Source: Litorivivens sp041624475
GTDB taxonomy: Bacteria; Pseudomonadota; Gammaproteobacteria; Pseudomonadales; Spongiibacteraceae
Length of the DNA: 64,000 nt
Direction of reading: 5' to 3'
Assembly: GCF_041624475.1 (NCBI RefSeq)
Contig: NZ_JBFJUX010000001.1
Span: 534,878-598,877 of the forward strand
Shown here: positions 36,465 through 45,610 of the stretch, one piece after another
Position numbering within the stretch: position 1 is the first letter of the stretch
Layout of the letters: every line of letters starts with the position of its first letter
Program-made: the position numbers and the translations under genes
Notes under the pieces: model-generated
What the model was told of the DNA's origin: nothing
Seen by the model: the letters and a program-made list of their open reading frames with translations, nothing else
Databases searched by the model: none

Positions 36465-36884
36465 TCAGGCGTGGACGGGAACGGCGTCGTCATTGCCCGC
36501 GACAGCGAAGGCGCCATCGCCCTGCAGCGCCACGACGGCGGTGGCCACGGTCAGAAACAGAGGGTATTCCCAGCCGCCGCCGGCGGCACTAAATACCCAG
36601 CCGAAGCCGGCGTGGGCCCAGGTGGCGCCCAGTGCGATGGGAATCAGCGCGGTTGCGACCACACGGCTCTGGTAGCCAATCACCAAAGCGAAACCGCCAA
36701 CGGCCTCGGCCAGAAACGTGGCGTAGGCGATGAACGGTGGCAGGCCCAGCGACTCAAAGAAGGCAACAGTGCCGGGCAGGGTAAACACAAACAGTTTCAG
36801 GTAGACGCTGTGCGCCAGGTAAATGACGCCGAGGCTGATACGAAGCAGGGCGGTACCGGCTTGTGCGGAGTTGATGCTGTGCAT
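36465..36884 (-). CDS. DoxX family membrane protein
   Basis: The ATG at 36884 has GGAG 7-8 bases upstream and gives 139 residues with four predicted membrane segments (LLRISLGVIYLAHSVYLKL, PPFIAYATFLAEAVGGFALV, VATALIPIALGATWAHAGF, YPLFLTVATAVVALQGDG). The upstream 33 codons of the longer frame are not needed. It is divergent from the glutathionyl-hydroquinone reductase, a common neighbour, and a LysR gene follows that. Confidence 0.9.
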   Translation of the reverse strand: MHSINSAQAGTALLRISLGVIYLAHSVYLKLFVFTLPGTVAFFESLGLPPFIAYATFLAEAVGGFALVIGYQSRVVATALIPIALGATWAHAGFGWVFSAAGGGWEYPLFLTVATAVVALQGDGAFAVAGNDDAVPVHA

Positions 36885-37074
36885 GATAGTTCTCCAATCT
36901 AGGGTTAGGGGTAACAACGCTGTGCATTTTTGCCTAGGCAGTATTGTTTTTAAATTGGCAAAATGTGCCTGTTGATATTGCATAAATGCAAAGATACTGT
37001 GGATCTGTACTGTGTTTCACTGCGTACCTGATTTAGCAGCAAGCTGACATCTGAAACGCGAACAGGAGTAGAGC

Positions 37075-38055
37075 ATGGGTTTACTGGTAGAAGGTCAATG
37101 GCAGGACAAGTGGTACGACACCAGCAAGACGGGTGGCAAGTTCGAACGCTCCGAGAGTCAGTTTCGCGGGGTGATTGGTGATAGTGAGCACCCACCAGAG
37201 GAAGGCCGCTACCACCTCTATGTGTCACTGGCCTGCCCCTGGGCGCACCGCTGCCTGATTTTTCGCGAGCTCAAAGGGCTGGAGGATCTAATTGACGTGT
37301 CAGTGGTCAGCCCGCTGATGCTGGAACAGGGCTGGACCTTTGACCGGGCCAGTGGTTCCACCGGTGATGCCCTGTATCACAGCGAGGTGTTGCACCAGCT
37401 CTATACCCGACATCAGGCGGACTACACCGGGCGGGTCACCGTGCCGGTGCTGTGGGACAGCAAGCGCGAGCGCATCGTCAACAACGAATCCTCGGAAATC
37501 ATTCGCCAGTTCAACGCCGCCTTTGATGACCTGACCGGCAGTCGCGACGATTACTATCCCGAAGCGCTGCGCGCCGAGATCGACGATATCAATGACTACG
37601 TCTATCACCGAATCAATAACGGCGTGTATAAGGCGGGCTTTGCCACGACCCAGTCGGCCTATGAAGAGGCCTATGAAAGTCTGTTCGAGGCGCTGGATTT
37701 TGTCGAAAGCAAACTGTCGCGGCACCGCTTTCTGGTGGGGGAGCGAATCACCGAAGCGGACTGGCGGCTGTTTACGACACTGATCCGGTTTGACGCGGTC
37801 TATCACGGCCACTTCAAATGCAACCGTCAGCGACTGGAGGAGTTTCCTGCACTGTCAGATTATGTGCGCGAGTTGTATCAGTGGCCGAAGGTCGAGATGA
37901 CGGTGAATTTCAGTCATATCAAGCGCCACTACTACGGCAGTCACGCGACGATTAATCCGACGGCGATTGTGCCGGTGGGGCCGGACATCGATTATCAACG
38001 GCCCCATCACCGCCACGAATTTCCCGGCTACGACGCGGCAGGAAAGCGTCTGTGA
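37075..38055 (+). CDS. Glutathionyl-hydroquinone reductase (GST omega/Xi class)
   Basis: The 326-residue protein has the active-site CPWAHRCL with Cys54, then TVPVLWDSKRERIVNNESSEI, and the YqjG-type C-terminus. It reduces glutathionylated hydroquinones in the cytosol. AGGAG is 6 bases before the ATG. Its stop overlaps the GTG start of the LysR gene. Confidence 0.93.
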   Translation: MGLLVEGQWQDKWYDTSKTGGKFERSESQFRGVIGDSEHPPEEGRYHLYVSLACPWAHRCLIFRELKGLEDLIDVSVVSPLMLEQGWTFDRASGSTGDALYHSEVLHQLYTRHQADYTGRVTVPVLWDSKRERIVNNESSEIIRQFNAAFDDLTGSRDDYYPEALRAEIDDINDYVYHRINNGVYKAGFATTQSAYEEAYESLFEALDFVESKLSRHRFLVGERITEADWRLFTTLIRFDAVYHGHFKCNRQRLEEFPALSDYVRELYQWPKVEMTVNFSHIKRHYYGSHATINPTAIVPVGPDIDYQRPHHRHEFPGYDAAGKRL

Positions 38056-38927
38056 AAGACTGGGACGACATGCGTTTTTTCCATGCGGTGGCCGAGGGCG
38101 GTTCACTCAGCGCCGCCAGCCGCTCGCTGGGGGTGAACCACTCAACCGTGTTCCGGCGCATCAATCAGCTGGAAGAGCGATTGCAGGCCCGTTTGTTTGA
38201 TCGGCTCGACAACCGTTATCAGCTCACCGATCTCGGTCAGCAGTTGTATGCCCGGGTGCGCCAGGTCGCTGATGTTATGGACGATGTGGAGCGGCAGGTG
38301 GCCGGTCGCGATACCCTGCTTGAAGGTTCTATTCGCCTCACCTGTCCCGATACTTTCCTTGATTGGATTGTGCCCGGCTTGATTGCGGATTTCTGTCGTC
38401 AGTATCCGCAGATTACGGTGGAATTGCGGGCGGATCAGGAGCATCTGGATTTGGCGCGGCGCGAAGCGGATATTGCTCTCAGAGCAACCAATTCGCCGCC
38501 GGATTACCTGATTGGCAAGCGTCTGGGACAGATGGGTTGGGGCTTTTACGGCCTGTCGTCGCTGGGTGAGTTACCAGCAGTGCTGCCGGCGGCCACGGCG
38601 GCGCCGGTTATCGCGCCGGAGGGCAAGCTACTGCAAATCCCCGCTTGTCAGTGGCTGGATAAACAATTGCCGCGTTTTCAGGTGGTCGCCCGCGCCGGCT
38701 CTTTGCGCGCCGCTGCCGCACTGGCGCGGCAGGGTTTGGGTGTGGCGCTGTTGCCCAGCGAGTCTGCAGAAGGGCTTGTCGAGCTTGCCGCACCGGGCAA
38801 AAACTTTGATACCGGTATCTGGATTCTGCATCACCCGGATATGCGTCAGAACGCGCGCTTGAATTGTTTTGTCAGGTTTATGAGCGAGGCCTTTCAGCAG
38901 TGGTTTGAACAGCGATCGTCGGCGTGA
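38052..38927 (+). CDS. LysR family regulator
   Basis: A GTG start overlaps the preceding stop by 4 bases. The LysR HTH (FFHAVAEGGSLSAASRSLGVNHSTVFRRINQLEERL landmarks GGSLSAAS and STVFRRI) and a shortened substrate-binding domain are visible. It likely controls the DoxX/GHR divergent pair through the 36885-37074 spacer. Confidence 0.9.
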   Translation: MKDWDDMRFFHAVAEGGSLSAASRSLGVNHSTVFRRINQLEERLQARLFDRLDNRYQLTDLGQQLYARVRQVADVMDDVERQVAGRDTLLEGSIRLTCPDTFLDWIVPGLIADFCRQYPQITVELRADQEHLDLARREADIALRATNSPPDYLIGKRLGQMGWGFYGLSSLGELPAVLPAATAAPVIAPEGKLLQIPACQWLDKQLPRFQVVARAGSLRAAAALARQGLGVALLPSESAEGLVELAAPGKNFDTGIWILHHPDMRQNARLNCFVRFMSEAFQQWFEQRSSA

Positions 38928-38955
38928 AGCGGTGTCTGTGCAGGCAGTGCTAACG

Positions 38956-39609
38956 CTATTTTTTCGCCGATCGTTTCGCCAGCGACTGTGCACCTTCCAT
39001 AATCATTTTGATCATGACCACGGTCTCGTCAATGATCTGCCCCCGTTCTTCAGGCGGCAGGTCGGCGGCGGCTGCGCCCATGGTAAACACCAGTCGGGTA
39101 ATGGCTTTGGACGCCAGCGCCGGTTCGTAGGTGGCGTGGCCGGTGACCTTTGCCATACGCGTCAATTCCTCGCACAGCTCATCCTCAAAGTAACGCAGCT
39201 CCCGATCAACCGCCTGACGAAAGGCCGGTGAACCGATGGACATCTCGCGCAGCAGAATATGAAGGGTTTTCTGCTCCGCATCGAGCTGCTCCATAAAGGC
39301 TTCGACGGAGGTGCGAATCGCGCTGCGCTCCAGCGACAGCCGCTGCCGCGCCTCGCGTATAACCCCGCGCAGACTGCGCCCCGCCTGATCGATCAGGGCC
39401 ACCGCCAGGTCGTCCACATCCCGAAAATGGCGATAGAAGGAATTGGGGGCAATGCCCGCCGCCCGGGCGATCTCCCGCAGGCTCAGGGAGGACACGCTGC
39501 GGTGGGAGTCCAGCAATTTGACGGCGGCGTTCATCAGATCCTGGGCGGTGATCGGTTTCTTGCGTTTGCCAGCGCTCGCGGCGGTCTCGATTTTTTTCTC
39601 GGAATTCAT
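38956..39609 (-). CDS. FabR/DesT-like TetR repressor of unsaturated fatty-acid synthesis
   Basis: The ATG at 39609 has AGGAAG 8 bases upstream; the ORF extends one codon to a TTG. The HTH (SLSLREIARAAGIAPNSFYRHF) and FMEQLDAEQKTLHILLREM-type helices match FabR/DesT. It is divergent from a reductase-desaturase operon, the DesT-DesCB arrangement of Pseudomonas, where it senses acyl-CoA saturation. Confidence 0.88.
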   Translation of the reverse strand: MNSEKKIETAASAGKRKKPITAQDLMNAAVKLLDSHRSVSSLSLREIARAAGIAPNSFYRHFRDVDDLAVALIDQAGRSLRGVIREARQRLSLERSAIRTSVEAFMEQLDAEQKTLHILLREMSIGSPAFRQAVDRELRYFEDELCEELTRMAKVTGHATYEPALASKAITRLVFTMGAAAADLPPEERGQIIDETVVMIKMIMEGAQSLAKRSAKK

Positions 39610-39690
39610 CAACGGCTTCCTGATGGCTACTGCTTGGAGCTAACTGGCTGACCAGACTCGCATTTCGCACAGCCTAGCGCAGCGCTCCCG

Positions 39691-39761
39691 CCGTGTATAC
39701 ACGGATGTAAAGACGGTTATATATACAAATGTATTGACGTATGTATATACAGGTGTATAGT
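39691..39761 (+). promoter_or_regulatory. Promoter and palindromic operators of the desaturase operon
   Basis: A perfect palindrome CCGTGTATACACGG lies at 39691-39704 and a second, TGTATATACA, at 39742-39751. The second sits between a TTGACG -35 (39734-39739) and a TATAGT -10 (39756-39761) with a 16-base spacer. The repeated TGTATA theme suggests operator sites for the divergent FabR/DesT-like repressor. Confidence 0.65.
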
Positions 39762-39793
39762 GCAAAAAATGAACATTGATAGAGGCAAGCTTC

Positions 39794-40894
39794 ATGTTGC
39801 GCGCACATACCGCTAAACGACTGCTGCAAAACGTTATTTCCCCCGACCAGTACGATTTCTGGGCTCGCGAGATGGGTTCCATTACCGCCTGGGAGCGATG
39901 CTTTGCGCGGGTAGTCAGCTGTAACGAGGAAGCGGAGGACACCATCAGTCTGACGCTGAGGCCGAACGGCAACTTCCCCGGCTACGACGCCGGCCAGCAT
40001 ATGAATCTGTCTGCGACCATCGGCGGGCGCCGCATTACTCGCAGTTACAGTTTTACCAGCAGCCCGGATCAGGCGGGGCTTGTCTCTGTAACCGTGCGCC
40101 GAGATCCGCAGGGTGTGATGAGCGACTGGCTCTGCCGCGAGGCCAGGCCCGGAATGGTGCTGGAAATTAATGGTGTATTTGGCGATATGACGCTGGCGCA
40201 GATTCAGCCGGAGCCCGAGGATCACATGGTTCTGCTGGCCGCCGGCAGCGGCATCACGCCTTTTATAAGCCTGATCCGGGCGCGGCTGGCCCAGAGCCCT
40301 GCGGCTAAAGTGACGCTGCTCTACTGGGAGCGCAGCCCTGCGTATTTCTGCTTTAACGCCGAGCTCGATGCGCTGGCCCAACAACATACCAATTTTGCAC
40401 TTCACCGCGTGACCACCCAGAGCCCGCTGGACGGAAAAGCGGTATCCGGGCGCATTGGCGCCGAACAACTGAATGATCTGCTTGGTAGTGGGGTGAGTGA
40501 AAAAGCCGCTCAGCCCCTCATCTTTATTTGCGGCGGTTCCGGTTTTGTCCAAAGCGCGCGGGCGTTGATGGCTGATCGCGCCCGGCAAATTTTCGCGGAG
40601 GCTTTCAGCCCGCTGAAGGCAGCGCCAACGCTTGAAAAGGCGGAGACCCTTTCCGTCACGTTGCTGCAAAGCCAGCGAGTACTGCAGGTCTCCAATCAGG
40701 AAACGCTGCTCGACGCACTGGAGCGTCAGGGCGTTGCCGTTGAGTCGGGCTGCCGGATGGGTATCTGCAATACCTGCAGTTGCGCGACGGCCAGCGGCCG
40801 CACGCGGGATATCACTACCGGACAATTTCACAGCGGACAGGCTACCCGGCTTTGCGTAAGCCAGGCTGTCAGCGATCTGCAACTCGATCTTTAA
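39794..40894 (+). CDS. Ferredoxin-NAD(P)H reductase with C-terminal 2Fe-2S domain (DesC-like)
   Basis: I chose the ATG at 39794 (GAGG about 9 bases upstream) over the TTG at 39776. The FAD domain has RSYSFTSSP, the NAD domain AAGSGITPFISLI and CGGSGF, and the plant-type ferredoxin domain CRMGICNTCSC with a fourth Cys at the end (RLCVSQ). It should pass electrons to the desaturase 13 bases downstream. Confidence 0.92.
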   Translation: MLRAHTAKRLLQNVISPDQYDFWAREMGSITAWERCFARVVSCNEEAEDTISLTLRPNGNFPGYDAGQHMNLSATIGGRRITRSYSFTSSPDQAGLVSVTVRRDPQGVMSDWLCREARPGMVLEINGVFGDMTLAQIQPEPEDHMVLLAAGSGITPFISLIRARLAQSPAAKVTLLYWERSPAYFCFNAELDALAQQHTNFALHRVTTQSPLDGKAVSGRIGAEQLNDLLGSGVSEKAAQPLIFICGGSGFVQSARALMADRARQIFAEAFSPLKAAPTLEKAETLSVTLLQSQRVLQVSNQETLLDALERQGVAVESGCRMGICNTCSCATASGRTRDITTGQFHSGQATRLCVSQAVSDLQLDL

Positions 40895-40907
40895 AGGGAA
40901 ATTCACT

Positions 40908-42002
40908 ATGACTTCATCAACCAGCCGGGCGTTGGCGCCCGACGAACTGCAACAGTTTGGTGACGAACTGGATGCCCTGAAGAAACGGGCACTGGCCGAC
41001 GTCGGCGAAGCCGATGCGCGCTATATCAAACGTATTCTGAAAACCGTGCGCTACACCGAGTTTCTCGGGCGGGCGCTGTTGTTTGTCGGGGTATTTCCAC
41101 CGGCCTGGATACTGGGCACTCTACTCTTGGGCCTGTCCAAGATTCTGGAAAACATGGAGCTCGGCCACAACGTCATGCACGGTCAGTACGACTGGATGAA
41201 CGAACCCGAACTCAGTGGCAAAACCTATGAGTGGGATATTGTCGGAACTGCCGATATGTGGCGCAAAACGCACAACTATGAGCACCATACCTACACCAAT
41301 ATCAAAGGCATGGACAACGATATCGGTTACGGCCTGCTGCGCCTGTTCCCCGAGCAGCGCTGGCGTCCCTTCTTCCTCCTGCAACCGCTTTGGGCAGCGC
41401 TGCTGGCGGTGCTGTTTCAGTGGGGGGTCGCGATTCAGGATCTTGAGCTGGGCAAGGTGGTGAGTGGTCGAAAATCCAAAGCTGAACTGAAAAAACAATG
41501 GCAGCCGCTGGCTAAAAAAATGCGGTTTCAGTTGCTGAAAGACTATCTGTTTTTTCCGCTGTTGGCGGGCCCGTTTTTCCTCACGGTGTTCAGCGGTAAT
41601 CTGGTTGCCAATCTGATGCGCAACCTGTGGACGTTCATGATTATCTTCTGCGGTCACTTTACAGCCAAGGCAGAAGTTTTTCCCAAGTCTGTGGTAGAGA
41701 ATGAAACGCAGGGGCACTGGTACCTGCGCCAGCTTCGCGGCTCATCCAATCTGAAAGGCGGCAAGATCTTTCATATTCTGTCCGGCAATTTGAGCCACCA
41801 GATCGAGCACCATCTGTTTCCGACCGTGCCCGCCCGTCGTTACGGCGAATTGTCCCGCGAGGTCAAAACCATCTGCGAAAAATACGGCCAGCACTACAAT
41901 GTGGGCTCGCTGTCGTCACAGTTCGGTCAGGTGCTCTATCGCATCCTGCGGCATTCTCTGCCGTCGCAGCCTAAGCCCTTTGCCGCGATGACAACCGCCT
42001 GA
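40908..42002 (+). CDS. Acyl-CoA/lipid fatty-acid desaturase (DesB-like)
   Basis: Three histidine boxes mark a membrane desaturase: HNVMH at 87-91, HNYEHH at 122-127 and HQIEHH near 300. Membrane segments lie at about 55-80 and 160-240. It would introduce a double bond into saturated acyl chains in the inner membrane. AGGG is 8-9 bases before the ATG. Its 3' end overlaps a convergent gene by 32 bases. Confidence 0.94.
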   Translation: MTSSTSRALAPDELQQFGDELDALKKRALADVGEADARYIKRILKTVRYTEFLGRALLFVGVFPPAWILGTLLLGLSKILENMELGHNVMHGQYDWMNEPELSGKTYEWDIVGTADMWRKTHNYEHHTYTNIKGMDNDIGYGLLRLFPEQRWRPFFLLQPLWAALLAVLFQWGVAIQDLELGKVVSGRKSKAELKKQWQPLAKKMRFQLLKDYLFFPLLAGPFFLTVFSGNLVANLMRNLWTFMIIFCGHFTAKAEVFPKSVVENETQGHWYLRQLRGSSNLKGGKIFHILSGNLSHQIEHHLFPTVPARRYGELSREVKTICEKYGQHYNVGSLSSQFGQVLYRILRHSLPSQPKPFAAMTTA

Positions 42003-42585
42003 TCCGCACTATCAGCAGCACCGCCGCGGTCAGTAGCGCCGCGAGCGCGCCGTAGGCGGTGTTCTGGCTGACCGGGGGGAGCAGGGTGGAAGGTAGTGAG
42101 TCCGGTTTCAGTACCTGAATACCCGAGGGCAGCAGCCACATGCCGGGAGCATGGCGGGTCAGTACTGCCCGGTGCAGGCTGTCCTCGTTAAACAGGAGAC
42201 GATAATCAAGCGTTGTCGGCTGGAAAATGCCCGCCTCTTGCGGGCACTGCCAGTGTACTTGCCAGACGCTGAAGCTTTCCTCGGCGTACTCGGTCAGTCC
42301 GCTCAACTCGGCTTCAAGCTCGCAAGCGGTCTGTCCCTTACGAATGACAATGTCGGTGACCACGTGTCGGGCAATGGCGTTAGCTTGATTTTCCAGTTCG
42401 CCCCAGATCAGTTTTGACGGAGTGTCTGGCGTCAGATGGAGCATGACATCGGTGAGGGCGAGATCCAGTCGGAGCGTATTGGGCTGCTCGCTGTGCCAAT
42501 AGAGGTAGCTGGTGCTGGCTTCGTGGCTAAACGCGGTGTTAACGGCGAAGCCGTACAAGAGTATTGCGATCACTGCGCGCTTCAT
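41971..42585 (-). CDS. HupE/UreJ N-domain-like exported protein with C-terminal membrane anchor
   Basis: A signal peptide (VIAILLYGFAVNTAFS) starts a 204-residue protein. HEASTSYLYW, LRLDLALTDVML and KLIWGELENQANAIARHV resemble the N-terminal region of HupE/UreJ-family proteins. The usual multi-spanning HupE part is missing; one membrane segment near 178-193 replaces it. It is last in the DUF4331 operon and overlaps the desaturase 3' end. Homology is inferred from pattern only. Confidence 0.55.
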   Translation of the reverse strand: MKRAVIAILLYGFAVNTAFSHEASTSYLYWHSEQPNTLRLDLALTDVMLHLTPDTPSKLIWGELENQANAIARHVVTDIVIRKGQTACELEAELSGLTEYAEESFSVWQVHWQCPQEAGIFQPTTLDYRLLFNEDSLHRAVLTRHAPGMWLLPSGIQVLKPDSLPSTLLPPVSQNTAYGALAALLTAAVLLIVRIRRLSSRQRA

Positions 42586-43664
42586 TGGCTCGCCTCCACG
42601 GCGCGGCGGGCGCGCTCCAGCAGGCGTTTGTCTGCCCGTTCTTTCTGAATCTCATAATTTTTCTTTGCCAGTTCCAGCGCGGCTTGGGGTTGCTGTTCAA
42701 CATCCAGCAGAAACCGTGCGTGCTCGTGCAGATGAATGGCGCTGTCACGCTGGTCCGCGGAGCTGAACTGCTCGCGCATTGCACGGCGCAGACTTTCAGC
42801 CTCGGGTGAACCGACTTGGCGCAGGGCGATCAGTCGCAGAATGTCCAATCGGTCTGAGGCCGGGCGACCATTGAGTATGGCCAGTGCCGATTGCGCCTTG
42901 TCGTGTTGCAGATACCAGTCGGCGAGAGCGGCTGCGCTGTAGTGGTCTTCCGGTGCGAGCGCCAGTGTCTGATAGTAGAGGGCTGGCGTATCCGGGTGCT
43001 TGATGGCGGCGGCGAGCTCCGCGAGTGTCGCCTGGGCCCATGCCCGCTCTTGGGGGGTGTGGGGCGGCGGGTTTTTAAGCACCCGTTGCAGTCCGTCAAA
43101 AGCTTCCTGAGTCTGTCCCTTCAAGCCCATCAGGTTGTGTCGGCAGCTCTGTTCAATCAGCTTGTAGCCGATGCTGCCAAGTCGACGGCAGCCCTCGCCG
43201 GCCTGTTGGTAATCGCCTTGCACCACGGCCAAGCTGTAGGCGGTAAAGTTGGCCTGAGGGTGGCTGGGCTGGGCGGCCAGCACGCGGCTGAGGGTGGCGG
43301 CGGCCTTGTCGAACAGGTGTTTTCGCTGGTCAATAATGGCGCTTAATACGGCGGCATCCAGATCGCTTGCCGGTATTTGCTGGAGCAGGACTTCCGCCTT
43401 GCCCAGGGCGCGCAGATCACCGCTTTGCCGCGAGAGCTCGATCAGGCTGCGGACGAGGTCCAGTGTGTCAGTCTCGTTGACTTCGCTGCCGTTTGGCGGG
43501 TGATTGCTGTCGTTCTGCCAGATCACGGTCGTGGCTTGGGGGAGGGTAATGGGTGGTGCGCTCTGCACTTCAGCCGAAAGGCTGATCGGTGCGACCACCC
43601 CGAAAACGACAATGGCCAGCGACAGAGCGCTGGCCATTGTTCGGTGTTGCCAGCCATCAATCAT
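42582..43664 (-). CDS. Exported TPR-repeat protein
   Basis: A signal-type N-terminus and several helix pairs (LAVVQGDYQQAGEGCRRLG, WYLQHDKAQSALAILNG, LALAPEDHYSAAALADW) indicate tetratricopeptide repeats, a protein-binding scaffold. Overlaps of 4 bases with both neighbours show translational coupling in the operon. Partners are probably the DUF4331 and HupE-N-like products. Confidence 0.85.
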   Translation of the reverse strand: MIDGWQHRTMASALSLAIVVFGVVAPISLSAEVQSAPPITLPQATTVIWQNDSNHPPNGSEVNETDTLDLVRSLIELSRQSGDLRALGKAEVLLQQIPASDLDAAVLSAIIDQRKHLFDKAAATLSRVLAAQPSHPQANFTAYSLAVVQGDYQQAGEGCRRLGSIGYKLIEQSCRHNLMGLKGQTQEAFDGLQRVLKNPPPHTPQERAWAQATLAELAAAIKHPDTPALYYQTLALAPEDHYSAAALADWYLQHDKAQSALAILNGRPASDRLDILRLIALRQVGSPEAESLRRAMREQFSSADQRDSAIHLHEHARFLLDVEQQPQAALELAKKNYEIQKERADKRLLERARRAVEASQ

Positions 43665-43903
43665 TGAAGCTGATTGTCAAAGGCTGTCGGATTGGTGTTA
43701 TCGAGAAAGGTGAAGTCGATATCGTTGATCTCGGTCGGCACAGCCGTCGCGGGATTGGCACCAAACAGATCTTTTACAAAGGTCGTAAAGTTGGTGGCGC
43801 TGGGTGTAAAGCGCGGGTCGAGACTGTCGCTGTCACTGGAGCAGGCGGTCAGCCCACCCAGTGCCAGAGCGAACAGCGACGCTTTCAATACAGTGTGTCG
43901 CAT
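43661..43903 (-). CDS. Small lipoprotein
   Basis: An 80-residue protein with lipobox LGGLTAC (Cys21) and a Ser/Asp-rich mature start. No family recognised. It lies 10 bases after DUF4331 and overlaps the TPR gene by 4 bases. Confidence 0.75.
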   Translation of the reverse strand: MRHTVLKASLFALALGGLTACSSDSDSLDPRFTPSATNFTTFVKDLFGANPATAVPTEINDIDFTFLDNTNPTAFDNQLQ

Positions 43904-43913
43904 AGCTTTTTCC

Positions 43914-45377
43914 TCAGTTTGAGCCGGGTACGGGCGCTTTCAGGTAAGGGAAGGCCTGGTCAAAATCTGCCGCGCTGACGATAGCGCCGTCAGTATAGGG
44001 CAGCATGTTGTCGCCGGCGTCCGGGTTGGAGCCGAGCAAGACGCCCATGGCGGCGCGCAGCGCGATATCCACCACGTCATCTCCGGGGCGACGACCGTTG
44101 GGGAAGCCGGCATTGTCGCCGTCGAGCACGCCAAGGCTGGATTGGCTGGCCGCCGGTGTGACTGCAATGGTGGTGTTCAGGCGCAGCATCTCTGAGGCCG
44201 TTACGCTGGCAGGCTGGTTAAGGCTGGGAACGCCGGTCAGGAAAACCTGCACCAGATCATTTCGCGGAAACACGTTGGGTGCGGTAACACCGAACAGGAT
44301 TTCCAGCAGCTCGGGCAGCACCGGATTGGTCACGTAAGTGCCGAACTGGCCATCACCGGAGGGGTGGCTGGCGTTAAAGCGGTCCTTGTCTTTCAGGCCG
44401 ATAACCACTTCGTTTACCAGCGGCATGCCCAGTCGCGATACCTGAGTAAAGGCACCGCCCTGGACCGACGCTTTTTTGCCGTTGCTGCCACCGGTAAAGG
44501 CATCAGCGGTGGGCGATGGGTTAAGTATGCGGGCCTGTGGCAGTGATGCAGTAGTCCAGGCACCAATCACGGGCTCGTTGCCGTTGGTGACACAGCTGAT
44601 GGGAATCTGAAGGGCCAGAGACGTTATGTTTTTGTCGGCGATGACGTTTGTTTCGCCATTGCGCGGGCCAACGGGGTCAGTCTTGACCAGGTCGAACACT
44701 TCGCCGAGGTTGACCGCAAAGCCTTCGCGGCGCTGACCAACAAACACCTTACCGGTATCAGCGCAGCCGGGAATGGCGACACTGTAGATGTGATCATTGG
44801 CATAGCTAGCATAATCACTGAAGGATTTGGTACCGATATTGTCCAGTGGCTTCAGGAAAGTAGACGAACCGTCAGCGCTGTTGGTGACGCTGCTGGTATT
44901 GCCTGAGCGGCGCTGGCCGTTGATGCGAGTCAGGGTGTAGGTCTGACGTGAAGTGACATTGCCGGTATCAGTGGCATTTGGCCCGATCCCGCCAATGTTT
45001 TTCAAGGGGACTGAAACCATCTCGCCATTGACGGGCACCTTCAGGTCATTGATGACGTCGTTGAAGTCGAACTGGAAGGTGATGTCTTCGATTGCATCAC
45101 CGTCGTTGTCGATGTGAATCTCGTAAACGGCTTCCGTATCCAGGTCAAAATAGTTGGGGCCGCCGTAGGCATCCTGCAAGGGCTGGTAGTTGGCAATAAA
45201 GGTGACTGTGGTATCGCTCTCGCTGCCGTAGCTGCGGAACATGTAAAAATCGGTGCCGTCGACTTTTGGCAGGTTGGTGATAAAGGGAGCTTCCCGGTGA
45301 CTGGATGCGTAGGCGGGATTGCCTGCGACGATGGCCAGGCTTAGCAGCGCGGCCGGAATTTTTATCAGTGTGTGCAT
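43914..45377 (-). CDS. DUF4331 family exported protein
   Basis: A signal peptide (IPAALLSLAIVAGNPAYAS) begins a 487-residue protein with SSHREAPFITNLPKVDGTDFYMFRSY, the DUF4331 start. FNDVINDLKVPVNG and LPELLEILFGVTAPN are further conserved stretches. The family is periplasmic or extracellular and of unknown function. It is the first gene of a four-gene operon. Confidence 0.93.
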   Translation of the reverse strand: MHTLIKIPAALLSLAIVAGNPAYASSHREAPFITNLPKVDGTDFYMFRSYGSESDTTVTFIANYQPLQDAYGGPNYFDLDTEAVYEIHIDNDGDAIEDITFQFDFNDVINDLKVPVNGEMVSVPLKNIGGIGPNATDTGNVTSRQTYTLTRINGQRRSGNTSSVTNSADGSSTFLKPLDNIGTKSFSDYASYANDHIYSVAIPGCADTGKVFVGQRREGFAVNLGEVFDLVKTDPVGPRNGETNVIADKNITSLALQIPISCVTNGNEPVIGAWTTASLPQARILNPSPTADAFTGGSNGKKASVQGGAFTQVSRLGMPLVNEVVIGLKDKDRFNASHPSGDGQFGTYVTNPVLPELLEILFGVTAPNVFPRNDLVQVFLTGVPSLNQPASVTASEMLRLNTTIAVTPAASQSSLGVLDGDNAGFPNGRRPGDDVVDIALRAAMGVLLGSNPDAGDNMLPYTDGAIVSAADFDQAFPYLKAPVPGSN

Positions 45378-45581
45378 AGGTTTCTACCCTTGGTATGTGG
45401 CTTTTTCGTTAGACTGTTTTCCGTAGGTACAAGTACGTACTCGCTGGCGAGCCCGATCAGGATCAGTAAAAGTAAATATTCACAACGCGCAGATGGTCAG
45501 GTTTTCTGCAAAGCCAAGGTGGGTGGAGTGCGTGTCGTTGCCGCGCTCTTGTCGAATATAGGCGGGAGGCGTAGACTTCCG

Positions 45582-45598
45582 TTCGAATAGTATTCGAA
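45582..45598. promoter_or_regulatory. TetR operator palindrome
   Basis: TTCGAATA-G-TATTCGAA is a perfect 17-base palindrome ending 12 bases before the start of the pump regulator; a related half-site TCGAATA occurs at 45552-45558. Confidence 0.75.
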
Positions 45599-45610
45599 TG
45601 AGTCTCAAAG

